This document shows, piece by piece, positions 18,664-28,956 of a stretch of DNA of 64,000 nt. The notes under the pieces were generated by a model. The model saw nothing but the letters and a program-made list of their open reading frames with translations, had not been told where the DNA came from and made no database searches. Positions within the stretch are counted from its first letter, which is position 1; each line of letters starts with the position of its first letter. The DNA is from Methylibium sp. NZG (GTDB lineage Bacteria; Pseudomonadota; Gammaproteobacteria; Burkholderiales; Burkholderiaceae_C): positions 146,917-210,916 of the forward strand of contig LGRD01000018.1 of assembly GCA_001263235.1 (NCBI GenBank). Direction: 5' to 3'. The position numbers and the translations under genes were made by a program.

Positions 18664-19368
18664 CTACCTCGTGTTGGCCGGTGGCGGCGCAGGCGGCACG
18701 CCGGCATTGCGCTGCAGGATGTTCGAGAACTCCTCGATGAAGGTCTCGAGCTGGATCGCGATGCGGTCGATGTCGCGCGCGAAGCGGTTGTAGGCGATCA
18801 CCGCGGGGATGGCGGCAAACAGGCCGATCGCGGTGGCCACCAGTGCTTCAGCAATGCCCGGCGCCACAGTCGCCAGCGTCACCTGCGTCATGTTCGACAG
18901 GCCGACGAAGGCATGCATGATCCCCCACACCGTGCCGAACAGGCCGACGTAGGGCGACACCGAGCCCACCGACGCGAGGAACGACAGGTTCGACTCGATC
19001 GTGTCCATCTCGCGCTGAAAGCTTGCGCGCATCGCGCGGCGCGCGCCGTCGAGCAGCGCGCCGACATCGTTCACGCGGCGTTCTCGCAGCTTCAGGAACT
19101 CGCGCATGCCTGTCGCGAAGATGCGCTCCATCGGCGCGCCGCCGGTGCGCTGGGTGGCGTCGTTGTAGAGGTCGTTCAGGTTCTTGCCGGCCCAGAATTC
19201 GCGCTCGAATTCTTCGTTCGCGGCGCGCACCTTGCGCAGGCCGAACAGCTTGCCGAAGATGACGGTCCAGCTCGCCAGCGAGGCCAGCACCAGCCCGGCC
19301 ATCACGAGCTGCACCACCAGGCCGGCCTGGAGGATGAGCGACACGATCGAGAGGTTCTGCGAGTTCAT
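18664..19368 (-). CDS. tolQ: TolQ (MotA/TolQ/ExbB proton channel)
   Basis: 234 residues. Three membrane helices: N-terminal LILQAGLVVQLVMAGLVLAS, then the pair around YVGLFGTVWGIMHAF and GIAEALVATAIGLFAAIPA, which carry the conserved channel motifs (GLFGTVWGIM and ATAIGL). Forms the inner-membrane channel with TolR. Its start overlaps the ybgC stop by 4 bases, showing translational coupling. Confidence 0.96.
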   Translation of the reverse strand: MNSQNLSIVSLILQAGLVVQLVMAGLVLASLASWTVIFGKLFGLRKVRAANEEFEREFWAGKNLNDLYNDATQRTGGAPMERIFATGMREFLKLRERRVNDVGALLDGARRAMRASFQREMDTIESNLSFLASVGSVSPYVGLFGTVWGIMHAFVGLSNMTQVTLATVAPGIAEALVATAIGLFAAIPAVIAYNRFARDIDRIAIQLETFIEEFSNILQRNAGVPPAPPPANTR

Positions 19369-19775
19369 GCGATGCTTTTCAACAGGTCAGTGGGAATCGC
19401 GCGCGGCTTGAAGGTTCCCGCGTGCACGCAGGCCACACCGATCGTGCCTTCGGCCAGCAGCTGGCCGCCGCGCCACGCTTGCTGAGCAAAGACCATGCGC
19501 GTGTAGGTGTGGCGGCCCAGCACCACGGTCACGTCGATGGCGTCGTCCAGCCGCGCCGGCCGCAGGTACTTCAGTTGAGTATCGGTCACGATGAAGATGG
19601 CGCCGGTGTCTTGCCGCAGGGTCTCTTGCGAGTGCCCGAACGAGCGCAGCCATTCGGTGCGCGCGCGCTCGAAGAACTTCAGGTAGTTGGCGTAGAAGAC
19701 AACACCACCGGCGTCGGTGTCTTCCCAGTAGACGCGCACCGGCCAGCGGAAGGCGGCGCGCACGGGCTCGGTCAT
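19365..19775 (-). CDS. ybgC: Tol-Pal system acyl-CoA thioesterase YbgC
   Basis: 136-residue hotdog-fold thioesterase. The active-site signature VYWEDTDAGGVVFYANYLKF (about 14-33) contains the catalytic Asp, and the rest aligns to the 4-hydroxybenzoyl-CoA thioesterase family (ERARTEWLRSFG, LKYLRPARLDD). In proteobacteria it opens the tol-pal operon and acts on acyl-CoA or acyl-ACP near the membrane. Confidence 0.94.
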   Translation of the reverse strand: MTEPVRAAFRWPVRVYWEDTDAGGVVFYANYLKFFERARTEWLRSFGHSQETLRQDTGAIFIVTDTQLKYLRPARLDDAIDVTVVLGRHTYTRMVFAQQAWRGGQLLAEGTIGVACVHAGTFKPRAIPTDLLKSIA

Positions 19776-19857
19776 CAGGGGCTGCGCGGGCTGCGGCGGG
19801 GTTCAGGCGAGGTTCAGGGGACGCTGTTTCAGCACGAGGCGAGCGTGCGGCGTCGGG

Positions 19858-20246
19858 CTACAACGGCAAGCGTTTGTACACCAGCCCCCACTGCGGGTGG
19901 CCGGCCTCGGACTTGCTGAGCACGAAGTTCGGGTCGGCCACGCGCGCGGCGCGGAACGCCGCCTCGCATTCGCGGGTGCGGTTGCTGGTGCAGTAGATGA
20001 AGGCCAGGAACTTGTGTGCGGCCGCCCGGTCGCGGTAGGACTGCAGGCCGAGTTGCAGGGCCTGGTTGAGCTGGCGCTCGGCCTCGGGGTAGGTGGCGTC
20101 GTCGTAGGCGCGCAGACCGGCCACAAGCGCGCGCTCTGCCGGCCGCTCCATCGCCTCGGCGACACCCGGGCCCATCTGCATGTCGGCGCACGCGCCCAGC
20201 AACAGCAGCAGCGCCGCCCCGGTGCCGCTCAGAAAAAGTCGAAGGG

Positions 20247-20250
<4 letters not shown>
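19858..20250 (-). CDS. TssQ-family lipoprotein associated with type VI secretion
   Basis: 130 residues from ATG 20250, overlapping the kinase stop by 4 bases. A lipoprotein signal peptide has lipobox LLGAC (Cys 21). The rest is a tetratricopeptide-like helical repeat (ALVAGLRAYDDATYPEAERQ, then AHKFLAFIYCTSNRTRECEAAFRAA). This matches the small TssQ lipoproteins found with T6SS clusters in Burkholderiales. No T6SS structural gene is in the window, so it may serve a cluster elsewhere or act with the kinase alone. Confidence 0.75.
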
Positions 20251-22127
<1,877 letters not shown>

Positions 22128-22218
22128 GGGGCGAGCTTAGTCGAGCGGGTAAAGGGGCCTGTGTGCAGAATCTCACAATCCGGGAGGCTGCCAGTCCGGC
22201 GCGGGATTATCTCGTGGC

Positions 22219-23436
22219 TCAGCGCAAATCGACATGCTGACCGACAAGCGAACCGACAGGCAAAGCGCTGCGCAGCCGGTCTACCGCAAGCTGCAATTGT
22301 TCCATCGAACTGGCGTACGACAGGCGGATGAATTGCTCGCCGCGGTGTGGGCCGAAGTCGCGCCCCGGCGTGATCGCCACATGGGCGCGGTGCATCATCT
22401 CGAAGCAGAAGCCCCAACTGCTGGTGGCGTGCGCGCTGCAGTCGGCCCAGGCGTAGAACGCACCGTCGGGCTGTACCGGCACGCTCAGGCCGAGACTGTT
22501 CAGCGCCGGCACCAAAAAGTCGCGCCGGGCGCGGAACTGCGCGCGGCGCTGCTCGTACTCGGCGATCGACTCGGGCTCGAAGCACGCCAGCGCCGCCTGC
22601 TGCGCCAGCGACGACGCGCAGATGTAGAGGTTTTGCGCCAGCTTTTCGACCGCCGGCACCAGCGCCTCGGGCAGCACCAGCCAGCCCAGCCGCCAGCCGG
22701 TCATGCTGAAGTACTTGCTTAAGCTGTTGATCGAGATCACGTCGTCGCCATGACCGACGCCGTGGGCGAGCGCGCTGTGGCCGTAGCGCTCGTCGAAGCT
22801 CAGGCCGAGGTAGATCTCGTCCACCAGCGTGAAGCCGCCGCGCGCGCGCACCACGGCTGCGATGCGCGCCATCTCGTCGGGGGCGATCGAGGTGCCGGTC
22901 GGGTTGGACGGCGAGGCCAGCAGCACACCCCGCGTGCGCGCCCCCCACGCCGCTTCGACGCCGGCCGCACTCAGCTGGAAGCGTTCCTCGGCCGACGCCG
23001 GCAGCAGCACCGGCACGCCCTCGGCCGCGGCGACGAAGTGGCGGTTGCACGGGTAACTCGGGTCGGGGAGCAGCACCTCGTCGCCGCGGTCCACCAGCGC
23101 CAGGCAGGCGAGTTGCAGCGCGGCCGAGGCACCGGCGGTGACGACGATGCGGCCCGGCGCCACGTCCAGGCCGAAGCGCTCGCCATACCAACGCGCGATG
23201 CGCTTACGCAACTCGGGCAGCCCGGTCGCGTCGGTGTACTGCGTGCGGCCGGCCGCGAGCGCGCGTTCAGCAGCGCGCTGCACCGGCGCAGGCGCGGTGA
23301 AGTCGGGCTCGCCGATGTTCAGGAAGATCATCGGCGAGTCGGCACACGCCGGGCTGCGCGCGATCTGCGAGGCGGCCTTGGCCACCTCCATCACGTGAAA
23401 GGGTTCGATGTGGGCAAGGCGGGAGGCGAGCTTCAT
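22219..23436 (-). CDS. PLP-dependent class I/II aminotransferase
   Basis: 405 residues. Fold-type I aminotransferase motifs: NIGEPDFTAP, GRTQYTDATGLPELR, cofactor contact VTAGASAALQLA, ASPSNPTGT, VDEIYLGLSF, and the PLP lysine in SLSKYFSMTGWRLGW. The substrate-carboxylate arginine is in FIRLSYASS. It resembles the aspartate/tyrosine/alanine aminotransferase group; the exact amino acid cannot be assigned. It follows nusB on the same strand after 48 bases and may be read through from the rib-nusB operon. Confidence 0.88.
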   Translation of the reverse strand: MKLASRLAHIEPFHVMEVAKAASQIARSPACADSPMIFLNIGEPDFTAPAPVQRAAERALAAGRTQYTDATGLPELRKRIARWYGERFGLDVAPGRIVVTAGASAALQLACLALVDRGDEVLLPDPSYPCNRHFVAAAEGVPVLLPASAEERFQLSAAGVEAAWGARTRGVLLASPSNPTGTSIAPDEMARIAAVVRARGGFTLVDEIYLGLSFDERYGHSALAHGVGHGDDVISINSLSKYFSMTGWRLGWLVLPEALVPAVEKLAQNLYICASSLAQQAALACFEPESIAEYEQRRAQFRARRDFLVPALNSLGLSVPVQPDGAFYAWADCSAHATSSWGFCFEMMHRAHVAITPGRDFGPHRGEQFIRLSYASSMEQLQLAVDRLRSALPVGSLVGQHVDLR

Positions 23437-23484
23437 GTTGCTGGGGTCACGCCACTTCCCACAGGACCACTGCGAGGGTGGGCG

Positions 23485-24015
23485 TCAGGCGCGCGCGCGG
23501 GCCGCACGGGCGGCTGCCACCTCGACGCCGCGCAGATCGGCCGCCGCTTTGTCGAGCACGCCGTTGACGTACTTGTGCCCGTCGGTGCCGCCGAAGGTCT
23601 TGGCCAGCTCCACGCCTTCGTTGATCGCGACCTTGTACGGGATGTCGATGCAGTGCGTCAGCTCGTACACGCCGATCATCAGCACGCCATGCTCGATCGG
23701 CGAGAGCTGCGAGGTCTTGCGGTCCACGTGGCGGGCCAGCAGCGCGTCGATGTCGGCGGCCTCGGCGATGCAGCCGAGCAGCAGCGCGTCGAAGTGCGCC
23801 GCGTCGCAGTGCTCGAAGCCGTCCTGCTCGCGCATGTGGGCGGCGATGTCCTTGGCCGGCGCGCCCGAGACGAGCCACTCGTACAAGCCCTGCAACGCAA
23901 ACTCGCGCGAGCGGCGGCGGGTGGACTTGGCGCTCGACTTCTTGCGCGTTGCCGTCGCAGGCGCGGCAGCCTTGGCGGGCTTGGGGGCACCTGCCGCGCC
24001 GGGCTCGTCGCTCAC
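23485..24015 (-). CDS. nusB: Transcription antitermination factor NusB
   Basis: 176 residues: a Lys/Ala-rich N-terminal tail of about 30 residues, then the all-helical NusB domain ([62 protein letters not shown]). NusB binds the boxA RNA with S10 (NusE) and promotes rRNA antitermination. Its start overlaps the ribH stop by 4 bases, the conserved ribH-nusB coupling. Confidence 0.95.
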   Translation of the reverse strand: MSDEPGAAGAPKPAKAAAPATATRKKSSAKSTRRRSREFALQGLYEWLVSGAPAKDIAAHMREQDGFEHCDAAHFDALLLGCIAEAADIDALLARHVDRKTSQLSPIEHGVLMIGVYELTHCIDIPYKVAINEGVELAKTFGGTDGHKYVNGVLDKAAADLRGVEVAAARAARARA

Positions 24016-24476
24016 GTCAGGTCTTCCATCAGGTTGGCCATCTCGACGGCCACGCGTGCCGCGTCGCGCCCCTTGTCTTCGGCGCGGGCCCAGGCCTGCG
24101 CTTCGTTCTCGACCGTCAGGATCGCGTTGGCGACGGGCACCTGGTGCTTGAGCGAGACACGCATCACGCCGTCGCCGCTCTGGTTGGCGACCAGCTCGAA
24201 GTGGTACGTCTCGCCGCGGATCACGCAGCCGAGCGCGATCAGCGCGTCGTAGTCGTCGGTGTCGGCCAGCACGTCGAGCGCGAACGGAATCTCCAGCGCG
24301 CCGGGCACGGTCACATGCTTGATGTGCTTGGCCTCCACGCCCAGCGCATGCAACTCGGCCACGCAGGTTTGCGCCAGCTTGTCGGTCACCGGTGCGTTGA
24401 AGCGCGCCTGCACGATGCCGATGCGCAGGTCGCGGCCGTCGAGCGTGGTGGTCGGGCCTTTGTCGGCGTCCTGCAT
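24012..24476 (-). CDS. ribH: 6,7-dimethyl-8-ribityllumazine synthase
   Basis: 154 residues, the usual length. Lumazine synthase motifs: GIVQARFN near the N-terminus, [26 protein letters not shown] with the catalytic His, and [15 protein letters not shown]. It condenses 5-amino-6-ribitylaminouracil with 3,4-dihydroxy-2-butanone 4-phosphate in riboflavin synthesis. It lies between ribBX (67-bp gap) and nusB. Confidence 0.96.
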   Translation of the reverse strand: MQDADKGPTTTLDGRDLRIGIVQARFNAPVTDKLAQTCVAELHALGVEAKHIKHVTVPGALEIPFALDVLADTDDYDALIALGCVIRGETYHFELVANQSGDGVMRVSLKHQVPVANAILTVENEAQAWARAEDKGRDAARVAVEMANLMEDLT

Positions 24477-24543
24477 GCGGGTGTCCTGGGGAGTGGGGCG
24501 GGGAAGCGGATCGAGCGCGCTTGAGGCGATGGCTGCGCTGGCA

Positions 24544-25665
24544 TCAGGCCGTGGTCACGGCGTCGGCGCCGACGAAGCCGGTCACCTCCAGGCCATAACC
24601 GACCATGCTGGGCATGCGCCGCGGGCTGCCGAGCAGCTTCATCTTGGCGATGCCGAGCTCACGCAGAATTTGCGCGCCGATACCGTAGGTGCGCAGATCC
24701 ATCTGGGCGCGCGGCCGCGGGTTATGGAATGCCGTGCCGAGTTCGCTCGCGCGCAGCCGCGGCACCAGCGCGGCAGCGTCTTCACCGCAGTTGAGCAGCA
24801 CCGCAGCGCCGCGCGGGCTGGCCTGCAGCGCGGCCAGCGCCTTGGTCAGCGGCCATGAGTGGCCGCAGGCGCCGGTGTCCAGCAAATCCATCACCGACAG
24901 CGGCTCGTGCACGCGCACCAGCACTTCGTCGGCGGCCGTCCAGCGGCCCTTGGTCAGCGCCAGGTGCAGGCCGCCGGTGCGGTCGCGAAAGGCGGTGCAG
25001 TCGAACTCGCCTTGCGCGGTGGCAAGCGTGCGCTGGCCGGCGCGTTCGATCAGCGTCTCGTGGCGGCTGCGGTGCTCGATCAGCGCGGCGATGGTGCCGA
25101 TTTTCAGGCCGTGCGTCTGCGCAAACTCCACCAGGTCGGGCAGCCGCGCCATCGTGCCATCGTCCTTCATGATCTCGCAGATGACCGCGGCGGGCGCCAG
25201 GCCCGCCATGCCGGCCAGGTCGCAGCCGGCCTCGGTGTGGCCGGCGCGCATCAGCACGCCGCCGTCTTGCGCCTGCAGCGGAAAGATGTGGCCCGGCTGC
25301 ACCAGGTCGCGCGGTTGCGCGTCGCGCGCCACCGCGGCTTGCACGGTGCGTGCGCGGTCGGCCGCCGAGATGCCGGTGGACACACCCTCGGCCGCCTCGA
25401 TCGACACCGTGAACGCGGTGCCGTGCTTGGTGCCGTTGCGCGAGGCCATCGGTTGCAGGCGCAGCCGCTCGCAGCGTTCGCGCGTGAGCGTCAGGCAGAT
25501 CAAGCCGCGGCCGAAGCGCGCCATGAAGTTGATGGCGGCGGGCGTGACGTGCTCGGCCGCCAGCACCAGGTCGCCTTCGTTCTCGCGGTCTTCCTCGTCG
25601 ACGAGGATCACCATGCGGCCGGCGGCCAGCTCGGCGACGAGTTCAGGAATGGGGGCAATCGGCAT
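24544..25665 (-). CDS. ribB: 3,4-dihydroxy-2-butanone 4-phosphate synthase fused to a degenerate GTP cyclohydrolase II-like domain (RibBX)
   Basis: 373 residues from ATG 25665; a longer upstream frame lacks similarity. Residues 1-205 are a full RibB domain: [27 protein letters not shown] and the metal/substrate motif [12 protein letters not shown]. The C-terminal half aligns with GTP cyclohydrolase II ([26 protein letters not shown]) but lacks the three zinc cysteines; the place of the usual HSECLTGD...CDCG holds [19 protein letters not shown]. It should therefore not make the RibA product. Such RibBX hybrids are common in beta- and gammaproteobacteria, where a separate ribA supplies the activity. 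Confidence 0.92.
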   Translation of the reverse strand: MPIAPIPELVAELAAGRMVILVDEEDRENEGDLVLAAEHVTPAAINFMARFGRGLICLTLTRERCERLRLQPMASRNGTKHGTAFTVSIEAAEGVSTGISAADRARTVQAAVARDAQPRDLVQPGHIFPLQAQDGGVLMRAGHTEAGCDLAGMAGLAPAAVICEIMKDDGTMARLPDLVEFAQTHGLKIGTIAALIEHRSRHETLIERAGQRTLATAQGEFDCTAFRDRTGGLHLALTKGRWTAADEVLVRVHEPLSVMDLLDTGACGHSWPLTKALAALQASPRGAAVLLNCGEDAAALVPRLRASELGTAFHNPRPRAQMDLRTYGIGAQILRELGIAKMKLLGSPRRMPSMVGYGLEVTGFVGADAVTTA

Positions 25666-25767
25666 GGCGGAATTGTAGGTGGGCGGTTGGGGCGGCGCAG
25701 CGCAGGGTCGGGGTGGCGCCGCGCGGTGCTGCACGGTGAAGCGCCGCTGGGAGTCAGGTCAGCGCGG

Positions 25768-26427
25768 TCAGCGCGGCGGTTGGCTCAGCATGCGCTCGAC
25801 GTAGCGGGCGATCAGGTCGATCTCGAGGTTGACACGGCCGCCCACCACCAGGCTGCCCAGCGCGGTGTTCTGCAGCGTGTGTGGGATCAGGTTGATGCTG
25901 ATCTCGCAGCCGTGCGCCTGTTCGGGCTGGAGGTCACTTCCAAGGCTGCGCTCAAGGTCGTTCACGCGGTTGACCGTCAAGCTCACGCCATTGACGGTGA
26001 CCGAGCCCTTGTACGCCATGAAGCGCGCCAGCTCGCGCGGTGCTGCGATGCGCAGCTCCCACGACTCGCCCACCGGGGCGAAGTGCGTCACGGAGCCGAT
26101 GCCGTCCACGTGGCCGCTCACCAAGTGCCCGCCGAGCCGGTCGTTGGCGCGCAGCGCCTTCTCGAGGTTGACCGGGCCGGGCTGGTCGAGCCCCGCGGTC
26201 TTGGCGAGGCTTTCGGCCGAGATGTCGATGTCGAAGCGGCGCTGCGCCGCGTCGAGCGACGTGACCGTCATGCACGCGCCGTTGAGCGCGATGCTGTCGC
26301 CGGGTTGCACGTCGTCGAGGTAGCCGGGCGGCGTTTCGATGGCGAGCTGCTTGCCGTGCGCGGGCTCGCTGCCCAGCGCGTGGACGGCGGTGATGCGGCC
26401 GAGGCCGGTGATGATGCCGGTGAACAT
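25768..26427 (-). CDS. ribE: Riboflavin synthase alpha subunit
   Basis: 219 residues from ATG 26427, the classical MFTGIITGLGRI start. Two tandem lumazine-binding repeats are visible: GDSIALNGACMTVTSLD with LEKALRANDRLGGHLVSGHVD in the first, and KGSVTVNGVSLTVNRVND in the second. It dismutates two lumazines to riboflavin plus a pyrimidine. It is 46 bases after ribD in a ribD-ribE-ribBX-ribH-nusB series. No FMN riboswitch was recognised before any of these genes. Confidence 0.95.
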   Translation of the reverse strand: MFTGIITGLGRITAVHALGSEPAHGKQLAIETPPGYLDDVQPGDSIALNGACMTVTSLDAAQRRFDIDISAESLAKTAGLDQPGPVNLEKALRANDRLGGHLVSGHVDGIGSVTHFAPVGESWELRIAAPRELARFMAYKGSVTVNGVSLTVNRVNDLERSLGSDLQPEQAHGCEISINLIPHTLQNTALGSLVVGGRVNLEIDLIARYVERMLSQPPR

Positions 26428-26473
26428 GCCTCGATTGTCGCAGCGCGCCACGTGGCGCGGCGTCCCCGACGTG

Positions 26474-27658
26474 TCAGGGCTGCGCGTCGGTGCGAAGCGG
26501 GTTGCGGCCGACCGGCCGCGCAACGATCCGCAGGTCGTCGCCGACCGGCCGCGCAATGATCCGCAGGTCGTCGCCGACCTGCGTGAGGCTGACGAAGCGC
26601 AGGTCCAGCGTGTCCTGCAAGCGCTCCAGCGGCCCGAACGCCGCCAGCTCGCGGCCGACGCCGAACAGCCGCGGCGCCATGTAGACCAAAAATTCGTCGA
26701 CCAGCCCCTCGCGCACGAACGAGCCGTTGAGCTTGTGGCCCGCTTCGACGTGCAGCTCGTTGATGCCGCGCCGCGCCAGGTCGGTCAGCAGCGCAGGCAG
26801 ATCGACCTTGCCGTTCGGGCCGGGCAGCAGGGTGACTTCAGCGCCGGTCGCATCGAGCGCCGCGCGGCGAGCGTCGAACGAAGGCGCGTCGTCTGGCGAC
26901 GCAGGCGCCGCGGCACAAATCAGCACTGCGCCAGGCGGCGCCAGCACGCGCGCGCTGGGCGGCATGTCCAGGCGCGAATCGACCACCACGCGCAACGGTT
27001 GGCGGGCCGTCTCGACCAAGCGCACATCGAGCCGCGGGTCGTCGTCCAGCACCGTGCCCACGCCCGTCAGCACCGCACCCGCGCGTTTGCGAAAGGCGTG
27101 GCCGTCGGCGCGCGAGGCCGGGCCAGTGATCCACTGGCTCACGCCGTTGATCAGCGCGGTGCGGCCGTCGAGGGACACGGCGGCCTTCAGCCGCACCCAC
27201 GGCCGGCCGCGCTGCATGCGCGAGAAGAAGCCGATGTTGAGCTCGCGCGCTTCGTCGGCGAGCGGTCCCTCGTCAACCTGAATGCCAGCCGCGCGCAGGC
27301 GCGCCGCGCCTTGGCCGGCCACGAGCGGGTTCGGGTCCTGCAGCGCCATCACCACGCGCTGCACGCCGGCTTCGATCAGCGCGTCGCAGCACGGCGGCGT
27401 GCGGCCGTGGTGGGCGCAGGGCTCCAACGTCACGACGACGGTGGCGCCGCGCACCGAGTGGCCGCGCGATTGCGCGTCGCGCAACGCCATCACCTCGGCA
27501 TGCGGGCCGCCGGCCTGCTGCGTGTGGCCGCGGCCGATCACCTGCCCGTCGGCGCCGACGATCACGCAGCCGACCCGCGGGTTCGGGTCGCTCAGGCCGA
27601 CGGCGTGCTGCGCGAGGGTGAGCGCCTCGTGCATGTGGGCTGTGGCAGTGGCGTTCAT
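26474..27658 (-). CDS. ribD: Bifunctional riboflavin deaminase/reductase RibD
   Basis: 394 residues. The N-terminal deaminase has zinc motifs PHAEVMAL (His-Ala-Glu) and EPCAHHGRTPPCCDALI (PC-x8-C). From about 155 there is the reductase domain (WVRLKAAVSLDGRTA, SQWITG, VDSRLDMP, LHVEAGHKLNGSF). It carries out deamination and side-chain reduction in riboflavin synthesis. Oddity: the last strand is duplicated, with VGDDLRIIARP followed at once by VGDDLRIVARP, from a 33-bp tandem duplication. Only one copy is expected in the fold, so the C-terminus is extended by 11 residues. Confidence 0.95.
   Translation of the reverse strand: MNATATAHMHEALTLAQHAVGLSDPNPRVGCVIVGADGQVIGRGHTQQAGGPHAEVMALRDAQSRGHSVRGATVVVTLEPCAHHGRTPPCCDALIEAGVQRVVMALQDPNPLVAGQGAARLRAAGIQVDEGPLADEARELNIGFFSRMQRGRPWVRLKAAVSLDGRTALINGVSQWITGPASRADGHAFRKRAGAVLTGVGTVLDDDPRLDVRLVETARQPLRVVVDSRLDMPPSARVLAPPGAVLICAAAPASPDDAPSFDARRAALDATGAEVTLLPGPNGKVDLPALLTDLARRGINELHVEAGHKLNGSFVREGLVDEFLVYMAPRLFGVGRELAAFGPLERLQDTLDLRFVSLTQVGDDLRIIARPVGDDLRIVARPVGRNPLRTDAQP
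26510..26575 (-). repeat. 33-bp tandem duplication at the ribD 3' end
   Basis: Units 26510-26542 and 26543-26575 each start GACCGGCCGCGCAA and differ at a single base (C or T at the 15th position). The near identity points to a recent duplication. Confidence 0.93.
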
Positions 27659-27740
27659 CGAATACGTTGGCGATGGGCGCGGGCTTCGACGGGCTCAACC
27701 CGAGCGGCCATGCTGCGCGGAAGTCGGGCGGCAGGGTGCT

Positions 27741-28955
27741 TCACGGCTGGTGCGGCGCGGTCGCAAGGTTGGCATAGATCAAGGCGCCCGCGCTGTCGAG
27801 CTGCACCGGCGTGCCGCCCGGGCAGGCCTCGTTGCCGCGAATCACGAGGAAGTTCTGGTGTGCCAATGGGCCGTCGACATTGGCGTAGGCAGCCGGGTGC
27901 TCGGCGTTGGTGTCGATCGAGCCGCTGGCGTTCAGGTCGGCGGTGTAGCGGCACACGCGCCGGTCGTCGGCGGTGGTGCCCAGCGTCCAGCCCGCCGGCG
28001 CGAGCGTGCTGCGGCCGGACCATGTGCCGCCGGCGAGCGGGTAGACGACGCAGTGGTAGGCCACAAAGCGGTCGCCCGCGGCGGTCTGCACCGCGTCGCT
28101 GCCACACCAGGGCGGGGTGGGGTAGGTGCCGCCGGTCAACGTCAGCGCCACGGCCACGGGGGCCGGCGCGTCAAATGCCTGGCCGGCGATCGGCGGGCCG
28201 CTGGTCGAAAAGCGCACTGCGCCGCTGAGCAACTGGCCCACCAGCGCGTCGCAAGGGCCGAGGTTGCCGAGGGTCAGGTCCGTTGTCGCCAGCGCCGCGC
28301 TCACGCCGTTGCACCGGCCGATCACCTGGCCCGTGGTGTTGCTCATCAGCAGCGCCACGGTGCCCTCGCGCGCCGGCTTGAACGCGCTGGTGCCATTGCC
28401 CAGGTCTTTCGCAGCGAGCGGGATGCGCGGTGAGCGTGCGTTCACTGGCTGCATCGCCGCGGCGGCTGGCGCAACGGTCAACGCGCCCGAGTACGCCGGG
28501 TTGCTGCCGCCGATCACCGAGCTCAGCACCACCTGATGTTCGGCGCCGCCGCGGTCGGCCCAGCTCACGGTGACCGACGCGTTCTTCGCATTCGGCGCCT
28601 GGGCTGCTGCGATGCTGCGCGTGACAAGGTAGCGCGTCGGGCCATCGACGGTGTTGCTGGCGTCGACGATGTCGGCATAAGCCCGCGCACCGGCCGTGGC
28701 GGCGACGACGGAGAACGCGCGCAGCCGCTCCAGGTCTTCTTGCGCCAGTCGCACGGCTTCGGAGCGCTGGCGTGCCATGTCGGCGTTCAGCCGCAACTGC
28801 GTCTGCACGCTGCCGACCGAGAACATGCCCAGCGACAGCACCAGCAGCGCAACCAGGCCTTCGAGCAGCGTGGTGCCGCGCTGGCCGTGGCGGCTTGGTG
28901 TGCGCGAGGTGCGCAATGGGGGTGACTTGCGCGAGGGGTTCATCGTGCGGCTCAT
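27741..28955 (-). CDS. pilV: Type IV pilus minor pilin / modification protein PilV
   Basis: 404 residues from ATG 28955, one base after the pilX stop; ATG 28943 is a second option. Class III prepilin signal: cleavage after Gly27 in QRG/TTLLE with Glu at +5, then a hydrophobic helix (GLVALLVLSLGMFSVGSVQ). The long C-terminal domain has paired cysteines (GRCNGVS, GPCDAL, PPWCGSD, YHCVVY). Minor pilins prime and tip the type IV pilus. It is the last gene of fimT-pilE-pilW-pilX-pilV. Confidence 0.87.
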   Translation of the reverse strand: MSRTMNPSRKSPPLRTSRTPSRHGQRGTTLLEGLVALLVLSLGMFSVGSVQTQLRLNADMARQRSEAVRLAQEDLERLRAFSVVAATAGARAYADIVDASNTVDGPTRYLVTRSIAAAQAPNAKNASVTVSWADRGGAEHQVVLSSVIGGSNPAYSGALTVAPAAAAMQPVNARSPRIPLAAKDLGNGTSAFKPAREGTVALLMSNTTGQVIGRCNGVSAALATTDLTLGNLGPCDALVGQLLSGAVRFSTSGPPIAGQAFDAPAPVAVALTLTGGTYPTPPWCGSDAVQTAAGDRFVAYHCVVYPLAGGTWSGRSTLAPAGWTLGTTADDRRVCRYTADLNASGSIDTNAEHPAAYANVDGPLAHQNFLVIRGNEACPGGTPVQLDSAGALIYANLATAPHQP

Positions 28956-28956
28956 C

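Noticed and set aside
25666..27741. FMN riboswitch ahead of the riboflavin genes
   Set aside because: The conserved FMN-aptamer blocks were looked for in the gaps before ribD, ribE and ribBX and not found.
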